From NCBI GenBank assembly GCA_001303415.1, contig LJTN01000005.1:1-64000 (forward strand): a DNA stretch of 64,000 bases, written 5' to 3'. A program made the translations under genes and the position numbers. Within the stretch, counting starts at the first letter, position 1, and every line of letters begins with the position of its first letter. The notes below the pieces were generated by a model, which worked only from the letters and a program-made list of their open reading frames with translations, ran no database searches and was not told the DNA's origin. This document shows positions 11,432 through 19,846 of the stretch, piece by piece. The DNA comes from Myxococcales bacterium SG8_38 (GTDB lineage: Bacteria; Myxococcota_A; Polyangia; Polyangiales; Houyiibacteriaceae).

Positions 11432-12493
11432 CTAGAGGTCTCCTCGTTGGAGGACGGGACTGGTGTGAATCGCCACGCCCACCGCGAGCACCCAACTTTT
11501 CGCAACGGGCACGACGTCCGCGCCAGACGGCGGGTTCAAGTAGACCAAGGGTCGCCACCCGAATTGCGCGAAGATGTCGAGCATGACCACGTTCTTGAGG
11601 ACGTGCGTATAGCCCCCGCCGACGACCATGGGGACGAGCACCTGATTGCGGGCGACCGGAAAGGCCAAGTTGGAGTCATCGTAGCTTCCGCCAGTCAGGT
11701 TTCGTGCCAAATTCTGAAACGAGAAACCACTCTCTCCGAAAAGAAAACCCGAGGAGGTGATGCTGTAGGTTGCCTTGACCGGAGCATCGACATTCAAACC
11801 AGCACCGTTCGAAAGAACGACCCCATGCAGGCCCGTGTCGATGGTCACCGGTGCCCGTGTGCGAATGCGCATCGGCAGACTCAGCGTGAGGGCGAGATTC
11901 GTACCCGTCGGGATGAGCAAGACTACGTCTCCCGCCATCTCGAAGTAGCTCCGGCGCAGGAAGCGGTACCGTACGAAGAGCGGCATGTCTCCGAAGCGCC
12001 CCGTGGGAGAGACGACGATGGGAAACATGTCCTGGGCCGCGTTTGCAGGGGTCGAGCCGATGCGATGGCCGCTCACGCCGACTTCGAGATTATCGAACAC
12101 CGCAAAGGCTGCGCCTAGGTCGACAGACACCAGCGGCTTGTCGGCCAGCATGCCCGCGGCTCTGTCGTACACTGCGCGTTTGACGTCGACGATGAACGTA
12201 CCGCGGATCATGAACTTCTTCATGGTCAGCGGCCGCGACGCTATGGCTTTTGGATAGCGCCAATCCGGTGCTGCCATCTCCACCACTGTCTGGCCGACGC
12301 TCGTTTGCTCCATGACCGTTTCCTCCGTGCGCTCGCCCTTCGACGACTGCGCTTCGTTGGCTCTGGTCTCGTCGGCGGTTGCGGCGGATGCGATCAGCCC
12401 CAGCACAATTGCAAGTCCCCACGAGACTCGCCATCGCGCCGAAGCCATCGAGGCATCAGGGGAACCACTGAGTCTGTCTTGAGATGATCGCAT
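11432..12493 (-). CDS. Predicted outer-membrane beta-barrel protein
   Basis: A 353-residue protein with an N-terminal signal segment (SWGLAIVLGLIASAATA). It is followed by a polar stretch rich in Thr and Glu, then alternating hydrophobic strands (FEMAGDVVLLIPTG, SYFEMAGDV, VGGGYTHVLKNVVMLDIFAQFG) typical of an outer-membrane barrel. The ATG at 12493 is preferred over a TTG nine bases upstream. It lies 25 bp downstream of the porin-like gene on the same strand, so the two are probably co-transcribed. No named family was recognised. Confidence 0.65.
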   Translation of the reverse strand: MRSSQDRLSGSPDASMASARWRVSWGLAIVLGLIASAATADETRANEAQSSKGERTEETVMEQTSVGQTVVEMAAPDWRYPKAIASRPLTMKKFMIRGTFIVDVKRAVYDRAAGMLADKPLVSVDLGAAFAVFDNLEVGVSGHRIGSTPANAAQDMFPIVVSPTGRFGDMPLFVRYRFLRRSYFEMAGDVVLLIPTGTNLALTLSLPMRIRTRAPVTIDTGLHGVVLSNGAGLNVDAPVKATYSITSSGFLFGESGFSFQNLARNLTGGSYDDSNLAFPVARNQVLVPMVVGGGYTHVLKNVVMLDIFAQFGWRPLVYLNPPSGADVVPVAKSWVLAVGVAIHTSPVLQRGDL

Positions 12494-12518
12494 GGGTTCC
12501 AATCTCCGAGGGGGCGAC

Positions 12519-14072
12519 TCAGAAGGCGGCGGTCAGCTGAACCCGCCAAGCGAACTGGCTTCCAGCATCGTTTGGCTGAATCGCGTTCAAAGGCGAGGTC
12601 GGCACGATGCTGCCCGTCTGCCGGCCCAAGAAGTACTGAAAATCGCTGGAGAGCTTCACGTTGTTCCTGCCCGGGACGACGAAATAAGAAAGGCCGACGC
12701 CGAACTCCTGAAAGTTCTCCGTTGCCGCGAACTCCGGTGGGACGTTGGGTGGCAACGTACCCTGGACCCGGGGCTTTGCCACGATGCTGTACACACCAAA
12801 GACCTGGAGGTTTTCCAAGACGAAGTAGCCACCGGTCAGCACAACGCCGGCGGAGATCACCTCACCCGCTTCATTGGTTTCGGTCTGATTCGTGGCATCC
12901 TGGCCGGCGATCAACGTCAGCAGCAGGCTCCATCCGCTTCCGCGAAGCGAAAGGTCGATGGTCCCCAGCATGATCTGCACCGGAAGGGTCCCCTGGCTGC
13001 GACCCCCGTCTTGGTAGTGTAAGGCCGCGCCGAGCCGCACGCCGAAAGGCGTTCCCCGCCGGGCGGTGAGACGGTTGAATCCCGCGAGACCCCCTTCACC
13101 CCAGCCGTACTGCGTGCGCAGGGTCACCGCGAAGTCCGCCCTCACGGGTTCACGGATTTCCGCGAATCCGGTCCGAAGGCCGTCCGAGTAGCCGAGATTG
13201 ATCGAGAATCGCTTTCGAAGGTAGGTGAACATGACGCCTTTGGAGCTACCCGGGTCGTACACGTTCTGGGCAATCGAATAGTCCAACATGTAGAGATCCT
13301 CGGGATTGACGAGAGACTCGGCATCCGTCTCGTTCATGAACAAGCCCGCACGGATCCGGAAATACTTCCACTTCAGGTCGATGAACGCGCGTTGAAAGCT
13401 GAAGTTCCCACCGGCTACCACGCCGATTCGCATATACAGCGCGACGAACTGAGTGAGACCGATCCCCAACTGAAAACGCGCTCGTGGTACGTCGAACCCC
13501 TCCGAGACCTGCTTTTCACGGATCGCGGTGTCAGGGTCGGTTGGAGGTTTCGTTCGATAGTTGACCGTGTATCGAGCTTGCATCAGCCCGGCCAGGGCAA
13601 GGTAAAACCAGTCATCGACGGCGAGCAAAAACCCCTGATCGTAGACCACCTTCACATTTGAGCCGCGCTCCTCCTCGGGACCTTTCGTTGGCGGCTCCGC
13701 TGACTTCTCCTGCTTCGTCACCTCCTCCTCTTCCTCAGTCTTCGCTGGCTCTACGATTGTCGGGTCTTCGACGGGCAACTCTCCGGTCGTCTGCTCCGCT
13801 GTTGCTTCCTCCTCAGGCTCTGCTGCAGGCCGCTCTCCCTCGTCGGCGCTGGTGTCGCCTTCCGGCTCCTCGCTCACCCTCAGGTCGGATTCTCGTTCGG
13901 GCTGGATGGTCGGATCCTCGAGGGGAAGCGCTCCCGTCGGAGAAGCAGGCTCCTCGGGCTGCTCCTCTTCCTGCGGTTCATGATCTGCGACCTGCTGCGC
14001 TTGCACCGTAGCCGTTACGTCCAACACGCAGAGAATCAGACACACCGATGTCCAAGGCGGACTCATTCGCAC
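12519..14072 (-). CDS. Porin-like outer-membrane protein with acidic periplasmic linker
   Basis: A 517-residue protein with a signal peptide (residues 1-25, ending VQAQ). A strongly acidic Pro/Glu-rich linker spans roughly residues 30-135 and contains two imperfect copies of a segment (GALPLEDPTI and GELPVEDPTI). The remaining 380 residues form a predicted barrel whose strands (FRIRAGLFMNETDAESL, FSINLGYSDGL, VKLSSDFQYFLG) resemble phosphate-selective porin O/P-like proteins, and the terminal Phe is usual for outer-membrane barrels. The linker may reach through the periplasm or bind cations. Substrate unknown. Confidence 0.75.
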   Translation of the reverse strand: MRMSPPWTSVCLILCVLDVTATVQAQQVADHEPQEEEQPEEPASPTGALPLEDPTIQPERESDLRVSEEPEGDTSADEGERPAAEPEEEATAEQTTGELPVEDPTIVEPAKTEEEEEVTKQEKSAEPPTKGPEEERGSNVKVVYDQGFLLAVDDWFYLALAGLMQARYTVNYRTKPPTDPDTAIREKQVSEGFDVPRARFQLGIGLTQFVALYMRIGVVAGGNFSFQRAFIDLKWKYFRIRAGLFMNETDAESLVNPEDLYMLDYSIAQNVYDPGSSKGVMFTYLRKRFSINLGYSDGLRTGFAEIREPVRADFAVTLRTQYGWGEGGLAGFNRLTARRGTPFGVRLGAALHYQDGGRSQGTLPVQIMLGTIDLSLRGSGWSLLLTLIAGQDATNQTETNEAGEVISAGVVLTGGYFVLENLQVFGVYSIVAKPRVQGTLPPNVPPEFAATENFQEFGVGLSYFVVPGRNNVKLSSDFQYFLGRQTGSIVPTSPLNAIQPNDAGSQFAWRVQLTAAF

Positions 14073-14422
14073 CGAATGATAAGGTCGGTATCACAACTCT
14101 CGCTCTGCTCCCAGCGAAGAAGATCCGACGACACGCCGGCACGCGCGGCGCACGCCTTCGCTGGGTCTACAGGGCGTAGAGACTCTGCCATCAACAGCGG
14201 CGAGCTAGACGAGGTGGTCATTCGACTGACGGACTCCTAGCGGTCTCTCGGCTCGCCAGATCGTGGGAGATCCCGTATCGTCGGCAAGGCGACGCGTTGC
14301 TCGCATGTCGTTGGAATCTCATTGTCGGTCGCCGTCTTCGCAGCAGCGAGTGCGGGCGGTCAGGCAAGGCGCGAGAAGCACCCCTTCGAGCCGGCCGTCA
14401 CGACCAGCCCGCGGGAAACGCC
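14073..14422. other. Gene-free interval upstream of the mscS remnant
   Basis: About 350 bp between the porin-like gene start and the recognisable mscS fragment. Short frames on the plus strand show no membrane helices. If the fragment was once a complete channel gene, its three N-terminal helices are no longer readable here. Confidence 0.35.
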
Positions 14423-14950
14423 AAGCCGTACAAAGTGGGAGAGCGAATTGTGGCGGGCGGCCACGATGGCGTCGTCGAAAACATCGGGCTTCGTTCAACA
14501 CGGATTCGTCAACTCGATGGGCACCTCACCTCGGTTCCCAACGAGCAGATGACGACCATGGACATCGAGAACGTCGACCGGCGCTCGAACATTCGAAGGG
14601 ACAGCAAGCTTCGGCTGTCGACTGACACGCCACCTGAAAAAATCGTCGAAGCACTCGAAATCGTCCGCGAAATCCTGAAAGACCACGAGGGCATGCCCCC
14701 CAGCAAGCCTGCACGCGTGTACTTCGAAGGATTCAACCCGGACTCCCTGAGTATCGTCATCTTCTACTGGTTCGCACCTCCGGACTACTGGGCCTACTCC
14801 GATTTCAATGAGCGAGTGAACCTCGAGATCCTCAAACGCTTTGCAGACGCAGGCATCGTGCTCGCCCCTCCGACCTCCGCGATGCAGATCACGGGGGCAT
14901 CGAATGATCTTCGTGCCTCGCGTAGGCTGGATCCTGGCGAAGACCCCTAG
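14423..14950 (+). pseudogene. MscS mechanosensitive channel, C-terminal remnant
   Basis: The segment KPYKVGERI, followed by VVENIGLRSTRIRQLDG and VPNEQM, is the conserved beta-domain of MscS channels. The rest, through residues matching the cytoplasmic vestibule (ALEIVREIL, VYFEGFNPDSL), continues to the stop. The frame extends upstream to 14297 with a basic non-membrane stretch, so the pore helices are missing. As it stands it could not form a channel. Interpreted as a truncated pseudogene; a soluble MscS-derived protein is less likely. Confidence 0.75.
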
Positions 14951-15026
14951 ACGTTTCCTCTCAGTGAAGCTGTGATGCGAGATGATGGGGAACGGTGAGG
15001 CCATGGCGCTCTTTCGGCGACCGATG

Positions 15027-16427
15027 TCAAAAGGCCACCTTGAAACCGAGGTTGATGGCGATCTCGTTCACCTTGGTGGCCACCGGCAAGCAGCCTTGCG
15101 GGGCATCGGCATCGGCGCAGCTTCGGATCGGCTCTGGATCGTACTGGGACGGAACCAACAGTCCCACGGTGTCGCCACGTCCGTGGGCATAGCGGATGCC
15201 TATTGCGACCGAGAGTCCGAGGCCCTCTTTCTCTTGCGGGGTTTGGCGATCGGGATGCACTTCTTCGTTGGAGTACAGAATTCCGAAGTGCACTCCGAAA
15301 AAATCGACATCGCGGGCTGCCACGGGCAGCCCGCCAAGCCGATCGACCTGACTGAAGTCGGTAAACGCGCCAAGGCCGAGATTGATGCTCCTGGTCACCC
15401 GAAATGAGGTTCCGATTCGACCGTTGAGAAAGCCTCGAAAGTCGAGCCCGACCTGCTCTTGCCGCAGCCGGAAGTAGTAGACGAGGTCGCCTTCGATCCA
15501 ACCCCAGTCGCCGACGTAGGCCAGACCAAAACGGAGATTTCCCGGCTCGACACCCCACCAGACGCCACGCCCAGTGCGATCCTCACTCCCGGTTGCGAGT
15601 TGTTGAGCTTCGGGGTCGTCGGGGATCGTGCCGGCTGGCGGTGCCTGACTGTAGGAGGTGGCGAATCTCTCCAGGGCTGCGAAGACATACGTCGGTGCGG
15701 TGACCGAAAGTCCGATACGGAGCTGCTGGATCGGCACCCATTGCACGCCCGCCTTGAGTTGGAAGCCAAAGCCGGTGGTGGTCGCAACTTGGCTCGAATT
15801 GATTTGCCCCGCCGCGGCTTCGTCGTAGAAGATGGTAGAGCTAGAGTCGACCCGCGTGGTAGCCACCACGAGGTCGATTGCGCCTCCCAAGAGCACGTGT
15901 TGCTTTCGATTCCGTGCAAGGCTCGCGGCGAGCCCCGTGCTGATGTGGAAGAAGTCGAACCGGGAGTTCTGGCCGGCAAACGCTTGAACCTCAGGTGACG
16001 ATCCCGCGGGCGAGGTGGCCTGTTCCGTGATGAACTCGCGCCGGATCGACGAGTTGAAAAGACCCACGCCGAGCTTGAGGTTCTCGTTTCTGAGCTTCAG
16101 CGAAAAGGTGATCGCTTGGGGAATCACCGAAACATTGAACCCCGCGCCTTCGCTCTTCGATTGGGGCTCGGTGTCGATCGTGATCAATCCGGGGTTTTTG
16201 ATGACCTGCAAGTTGATCGTGACCCCGGTGAGTTCGAGCGAGGGCTTCTCGATGCGCGCCAACCCTGCAGGATTGTACCAGAGGGCCGCACCCGTGTAGA
16301 CGGTCGCGACGACGGCTCCGCCTGTGAGCGTCACGTCGAGGCCCGCATTCACCTCATCGCTGTTGCCGGCCGACGCGATGGCAGGCGTCAGCAACGTTAG
16401 CGACGCGACCGCCCACGCTCTCCGCAT
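15027..16427 (-). CDS. FadL/OmpP1/TodX-type outer-membrane channel
   Basis: A 466-residue outer-membrane protein. The signal peptide (WAVASLTLLTPAIASA) is followed by GAALWYNPAGLARI, the NPA hook typical of the hydrophobic-substrate channel family FadL/OmpP1/TodX. The C-terminus INLGFKVAF ends in Phe as expected for a barrel. The ATG at 16427 is chosen because upstream in-frame codons have no signal character and cross the divergent gene. Expected role is uptake of long-chain fatty acids or aromatic hydrocarbons. Confidence 0.85.
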   Translation of the reverse strand: MRRAWAVASLTLLTPAIASAGNSDEVNAGLDVTLTGGAVVATVYTGAALWYNPAGLARIEKPSLELTGVTINLQVIKNPGLITIDTEPQSKSEGAGFNVSVIPQAITFSLKLRNENLKLGVGLFNSSIRREFITEQATSPAGSSPEVQAFAGQNSRFDFFHISTGLAASLARNRKQHVLLGGAIDLVVATTRVDSSSTIFYDEAAAGQINSSQVATTTGFGFQLKAGVQWVPIQQLRIGLSVTAPTYVFAALERFATSYSQAPPAGTIPDDPEAQQLATGSEDRTGRGVWWGVEPGNLRFGLAYVGDWGWIEGDLVYYFRLRQEQVGLDFRGFLNGRIGTSFRVTRSINLGLGAFTDFSQVDRLGGLPVAARDVDFFGVHFGILYSNEEVHPDRQTPQEKEGLGLSVAIGIRYAHGRGDTVGLLVPSQYDPEPIRSCADADAPQGCLPVATKVNEIAINLGFKVAF

Positions 16428-16514
16428 GGCCGCATCGTACAAATCCCTCGGAATTGAGGCCAGCGTTTGTGGTTTTTTTTTCGACGAGAAGCATGTACGA
16501 ATGGGCGAGGGGTC

Positions 16515-17171
16515 GTGACCATTCGCACCGTGCGTTCGTTTGTCATGCTCGGGCTCGCTGTCCTTCTCGTCAGCTGCTCCATCACCCGGGTCAAGTGGCG
16601 CATCAAGTGGAGCAAGAGTCTCGAAAAGAGCAAGGAAGCGTACATGAGTGCGCCAATCGCCGTCGAGAAGAAGCGGCAACCGAACATCATCATCCTGCTT
16701 GCCGACGATCTGAGCAGCACCTTCAACCTCCGCGGCTTCGTCGACATCAACCGGAATCGCAAGGCGCTCAAGTTCAAGCCAAAACAAATCCCTGGATATC
16801 CGCTTGCGATCTACGTGGCAGGCGCTCGCTTTGGAACCCAGTTCGACCTTGGCCCCCTCAACTTCGATCTCAGCTACACGATCGGCTTGAACAGCTTCAC
16901 GAAGACCGAGTTTCGAACCAACTCCCACGTATTCAAGTTCTTTCTCGGTTGGTTGTTCTATGAGCGCTGGCCAGGGCGGTCCATCCGTTGCCTTGCTGCG
17001 AGCAGAATGATCGGGATCAGGAACCAGCCGACGGTCCACGCTCCGGGTCCCACGAACGCCAAGCCTGTGTTGAGCAAGGCAGTCACGGGCTCGATGATTA
17101 CGTTTCTACCCACCTCGTCCTTGTCCTCTTCGGTCAGTTCGGCTCGCACAAGACCTTTCTTGCGGGCGTAG
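16515..17171 (+). pseudogene. Chimeric remnant with sulfatase N-terminus
   Basis: A GTG-started frame with a lipoprotein signal (MLGLAVLLVSC) and then RQPNIIILLADDL, which is the characteristic first strand and metal-binding DD of sulfatases. The expected CxPxR and the rest of the 400-residue sulfatase core are absent. Instead about 90 residues follow that look like barrel or immunity-type strands (YPLAIYVAGARFGTQFDLG). From 16958 on the frame runs antisense to the next gene. The likely history is an internal deletion joining two genes; a functional small lipoprotein cannot be excluded. Confidence 0.5.
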
Positions 17172-17596
17172 GACCAATGCGCGATTCCGATGAACCCCGA
17201 GACCGCAAGCGAAAGACTCTGACCTACCGGCGACGAAACGCTCATGAGCGCCGGGTCGCCGATTGCAAAGAACAGGAACAAGCAGACGAAGATCAACTGC
17301 AGGAGCACGAGCAAAGTGTGCCTGCTGTCAGTGCGTTCGAGTGGCCCGAGAAGCTTGTGCGTGAGGTTCCACGAGATCAGTGTCAGACCGACCGCAATGA
17401 TCAGTCTCAGGAGATTCACCGAATTGTCTACGAGAAGCGAGAACAGCCCAAAGGGCAGGTCCATCCACGTCATGTCCTCGGTGCGCGGCAGGAACATGAT
17501 GAAGTCGACGAACAACACCGCGTAAGCGACGTCGAGAAATGTCTCGAGTCGCCGTAGCTGTTTGCTGGCCGAGATGCGCTGCGAGTCTCGCATCAT
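16958..17596 (-). CDS. Membrane protein resembling TMEM175/DUF1211 channels
   Basis: A 212-residue protein with about six hydrophobic segments. The first, following RRLETFLDVAYAVLFVDFIMFL, sits where TMEM175-type potassium channels have their FSDGVFA motif. ISWNLTHKLL matches the later W...H segment of that family. The FSD triplet itself is changed to FLD. It lies 18 bp downstream of a pore-loop potassium channel gene on the same strand, which supports an ion-transport role. The family assignment is tentative. Confidence 0.55.
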   Translation of the reverse strand: MMRDSQRISASKQLRRLETFLDVAYAVLFVDFIMFLPRTEDMTWMDLPFGLFSLLVDNSVNLLRLIIAVGLTLISWNLTHKLLGPLERTDSRHTLLVLLQLIFVCLFLFFAIGDPALMSVSSPVGQSLSLAVSGFIGIAHWSYARKKGLVRAELTEEDKDEVGRNVIIEPVTALLNTGLAFVGPGAWTVGWFLIPIILLAARQRMDRPGQRS

Positions 17597-17614
17597 CTTC
17601 GAGTTGCCTCCTCC

Positions 17615-18304
17615 TCAGTCGTTTCGTCGGCTGATGTGCAACCCAACCAGCCTTGCGATCATGATTGCCAGATAGAGCTGACCGATGACCCCCTCCAGCG
17701 CGGCCAGAGGCCGCGCAAGGTTGGACGCCGGCACGATGTCGCCAAAGCCCATGGTGGTGAGGCAGACGAGGCTGAAGTACAGCATCGTTCCACCCATTTG
17801 CTGCCGGTTTGGCTCCGTGGCATCCGCCAGGCCCGCGAACGAACCTGGGCGTTGCAACTCGATGAGCGAGTAGAGCTCCATGAAGGCCACCGCGATCAAC
17901 AGATAGGCGGTGATGGCGCCAAAAATCGTATCGATACTCACGTCGCGACGCTGAAACAACTGGCCCACGACGATCCAGGTCGCATAGGCAAGCCATGCCA
18001 CCGTGAGGCCCAAGTAAAGCGGGTCGTACTGCCGGTCTCCCCACAATATCTCACCCCACCGGATGGCGAGCGTGATCGCCGTCAACGCTCCGAACGTCCA
18101 TCGGTGCCTACTGGCTCGAACTGCGTATACGCCCGCGAGCAAGATCAGATCGAAGATCAGCTCGATGACCACTTCCGCGCCTTTGACCTGAACGGACGGG
18201 CTGACGACGATCAGCACCAGCAACCCCACCAGAAGCGCGGCGCTTTGTGGTACCTTCTGTAGTGGGGCTCCCATCGGCTCGTTCGAGCCTACAGCGGTGT
18301 GCAT
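17615..18304 (-). CDS. Six-helix potassium channel family protein
   Basis: A 229-residue membrane protein with about five hydrophobic helices, then a pore loop carrying TTMGFGDIVP, then a last helix (VIGQLYLAIMIARLVGLHI). TxGFGD is the potassium selectivity filter. The fourth helix lacks the regular arginines of a voltage sensor, and there is no cytoplasmic RCK domain, so gating is unclear. An ATG 30 bp downstream could also be used. It sits between a RibD-C reductase and a TMEM175-like protein in a probable three-gene operon. Confidence 0.88.
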   Translation of the reverse strand: MHTAVGSNEPMGAPLQKVPQSAALLVGLLVLIVVSPSVQVKGAEVVIELIFDLILLAGVYAVRASRHRWTFGALTAITLAIRWGEILWGDRQYDPLYLGLTVAWLAYATWIVVGQLFQRRDVSIDTIFGAITAYLLIAVAFMELYSLIELQRPGSFAGLADATEPNRQQMGGTMLYFSLVCLTTMGFGDIVPASNLARPLAALEGVIGQLYLAIMIARLVGLHISRRND

Positions 18305-18311
18305 CGAAGCG

Positions 18312-19139
18312 CTACCGGCGCAACCGATGAAAGCTCCAATGCTGGGTTCCCTCTCGGTGCGTAGCCGAGGTTTCTCTTCGAAACATCGCCCGCACCTCCG
18401 AGAGCTCGATCAACGGCTCACCCCGGGCACGGTCGTCCAACGAGGACTCGAGGTAGACCGAAAGCAAGAGCTCCTTGACGCGCATCGGGCGCTTGTAGAG
18501 CGACCGAATCGTGGAGGGTCCTGCCTCGATGGACACGCACTCGCACTCCCGCGTGATCTGCAGGTGCTGGATCGCGCGCTGGATGTCGGGGGCTTCGTCG
18601 GAGACGACGGGGCATGGGGCGGCCGCCAGCTTGCGCGTAGCGGTTCGGTCCGTGGTGAAGATCAAAGGGCGGGCCCAACTGCGAAAGACAGGGTGGCCGA
18701 AGTCCAAATCTCCGCTCTCCGTCAGGATCAGGAGCCAGGGAGGCTCGAACAGGCCCCAGCGCCGCTCCCGCCAGCTCACCAGCGCATCACCCCATCGCGG
18801 GTCGGCGTGAAGGTCGTATGAGAGAGTGGGCTCGTCGCGCAGAATCTTCCCGGTGATGATGATCGCGTCTGCCCGGGCCCGCCCGATGTGAAGCGAGAGG
18901 AAATCTAGGTCGCTCTTGGGACTGTACTCGTTGATTCGGATTGTCGTGAGCGGCGCGTTTTCCTCGGCCCTCCACACCGCGATGCTGTGCGAGACGGAAG
19001 GCCTGCTGTCGAGCGAGCTGCCAAACAATGCCCGGGCGGCGTGATCGACGCTGGTGGCGTCGGTCAGCTCGACGAGGGAGGCGACCATGCAGCCATGGAA
19101 AGGTGGTTTCCCCCTCAAGTCAACCGGCTTTGCGTCCAA
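18312..19139 (-). CDS. RibD C-terminal (dihydrofolate-reductase-like) domain protein
   Basis: A 275-residue cytoplasmic protein. GRARADAIIITGKILRDEP is the core nucleotide-binding segment of RibD-C reductases, and SIEAGPSTIRSLY corresponds to the family's later G-P-x motif. The deaminase half of riboflavin RibD is absent, and no other riboflavin gene is nearby, so it is probably a general NADPH-dependent reductase rather than riboflavin-specific. It may start at 19139 or at the ATG at 19088. First gene of the operon with the two channel-like genes. Confidence 0.75.
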   Translation of the reverse strand: MDAKPVDLRGKPPFHGCMVASLVELTDATSVDHAARALFGSSLDSRPSVSHSIAVWRAEENAPLTTIRINEYSPKSDLDFLSLHIGRARADAIIITGKILRDEPTLSYDLHADPRWGDALVSWRERRWGLFEPPWLLILTESGDLDFGHPVFRSWARPLIFTTDRTATRKLAAAPCPVVSDEAPDIQRAIQHLQITRECECVSIEAGPSTIRSLYKRPMRVKELLLSVYLESSLDDRARGEPLIELSEVRAMFRRETSATHREGTQHWSFHRLRR

Positions 19140-19177
19140 AACTCGCCCACCCGATCTCCCCCTGTTAATGTCGCGGC

Positions 19178-19846
19178 ATGTGGCGTTTGCTCCCTATCCT
19201 GATCTTGGCGGCGATGGGCTGTGCCGGCCGCCAAACGCCGGAGGGCGCACAAGAAGCAGTGGTCGGCCCCATTCCGGTCCCGCAGCCGGTGTATCCACGC
19301 GAGGAGCTGAGCCGCGACTTGCAAGAGCTGTGGAGCCGCGTCGAAGAAGCCGTTGCGGTTCGCCCGCCAGAGCCGCCAGAGGGCGATTCCGAAGAGGCCA
19401 TCGATGCATGGGCTGAAGGCGAGTTCCGTGAATGGCTCCTACGCCGGCAGGAAGCCACCGATCGTGCCCTCGCCGCTACGCATGCCCTTCGCACGCATCC
19501 ACTCTTCGAGCGCGGGATCGGCACCGCGCTCTTTGGCTACATGTACGAGGACATGGCGAGCAGCATCCGCGGCGCGCCCGTCCCGGAGCACATCGCCAAA
19601 GACGAGGAGCTTCTCGGCATCTACACCGACGCGCTGACCGAGCACATCACGCCCTTTGCGGAGCTCTCGGCGCGCGCGTACTACGCCTGCCTCGCGCTGT
19701 TTCTGAAGCTCGGAGATCCGCAGTGGGGACACTGGGCGCTCTACTGCGACGAGCGCGGAACGGAGGTGGTCGATACCTTCGAGCTCGAGCCTCCCGAGCC
19801 CGCCGACCCTTCGACCTCGCTCACTCGGCTGGTGACCCCTCCATGA
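19178..19846 (+). CDS. Lipoprotein of unknown function
   Basis: A 222-residue protein with an N-terminal lipobox (ILAAMGC) that predicts attachment to a membrane. The mature part is helical and rich in Glu and Ala, with a Pro-rich stretch near residues 60-70 and a Glu/Pro-rich tail. No family recognised. Its 3' end overlaps the convergent GMC gene by 26 bp. Confidence 0.7.
   Translation: MWRLLPILILAAMGCAGRQTPEGAQEAVVGPIPVPQPVYPREELSRDLQELWSRVEEAVAVRPPEPPEGDSEEAIDAWAEGEFREWLLRRQEATDRALAATHALRTHPLFERGIGTALFGYMYEDMASSIRGAPVPEHIAKDEELLGIYTDALTEHITPFAELSARAYYACLALFLKLGDPQWGHWALYCDERGTEVVDTFELEPPEPADPSTSLTRLVTPP

Noticed and set aside
15027-17039. Long 670-residue version of the FadL-like gene
   Set aside because: The upstream third lacks a signal and lies antisense to other genes; a signal peptide begins at 16427.
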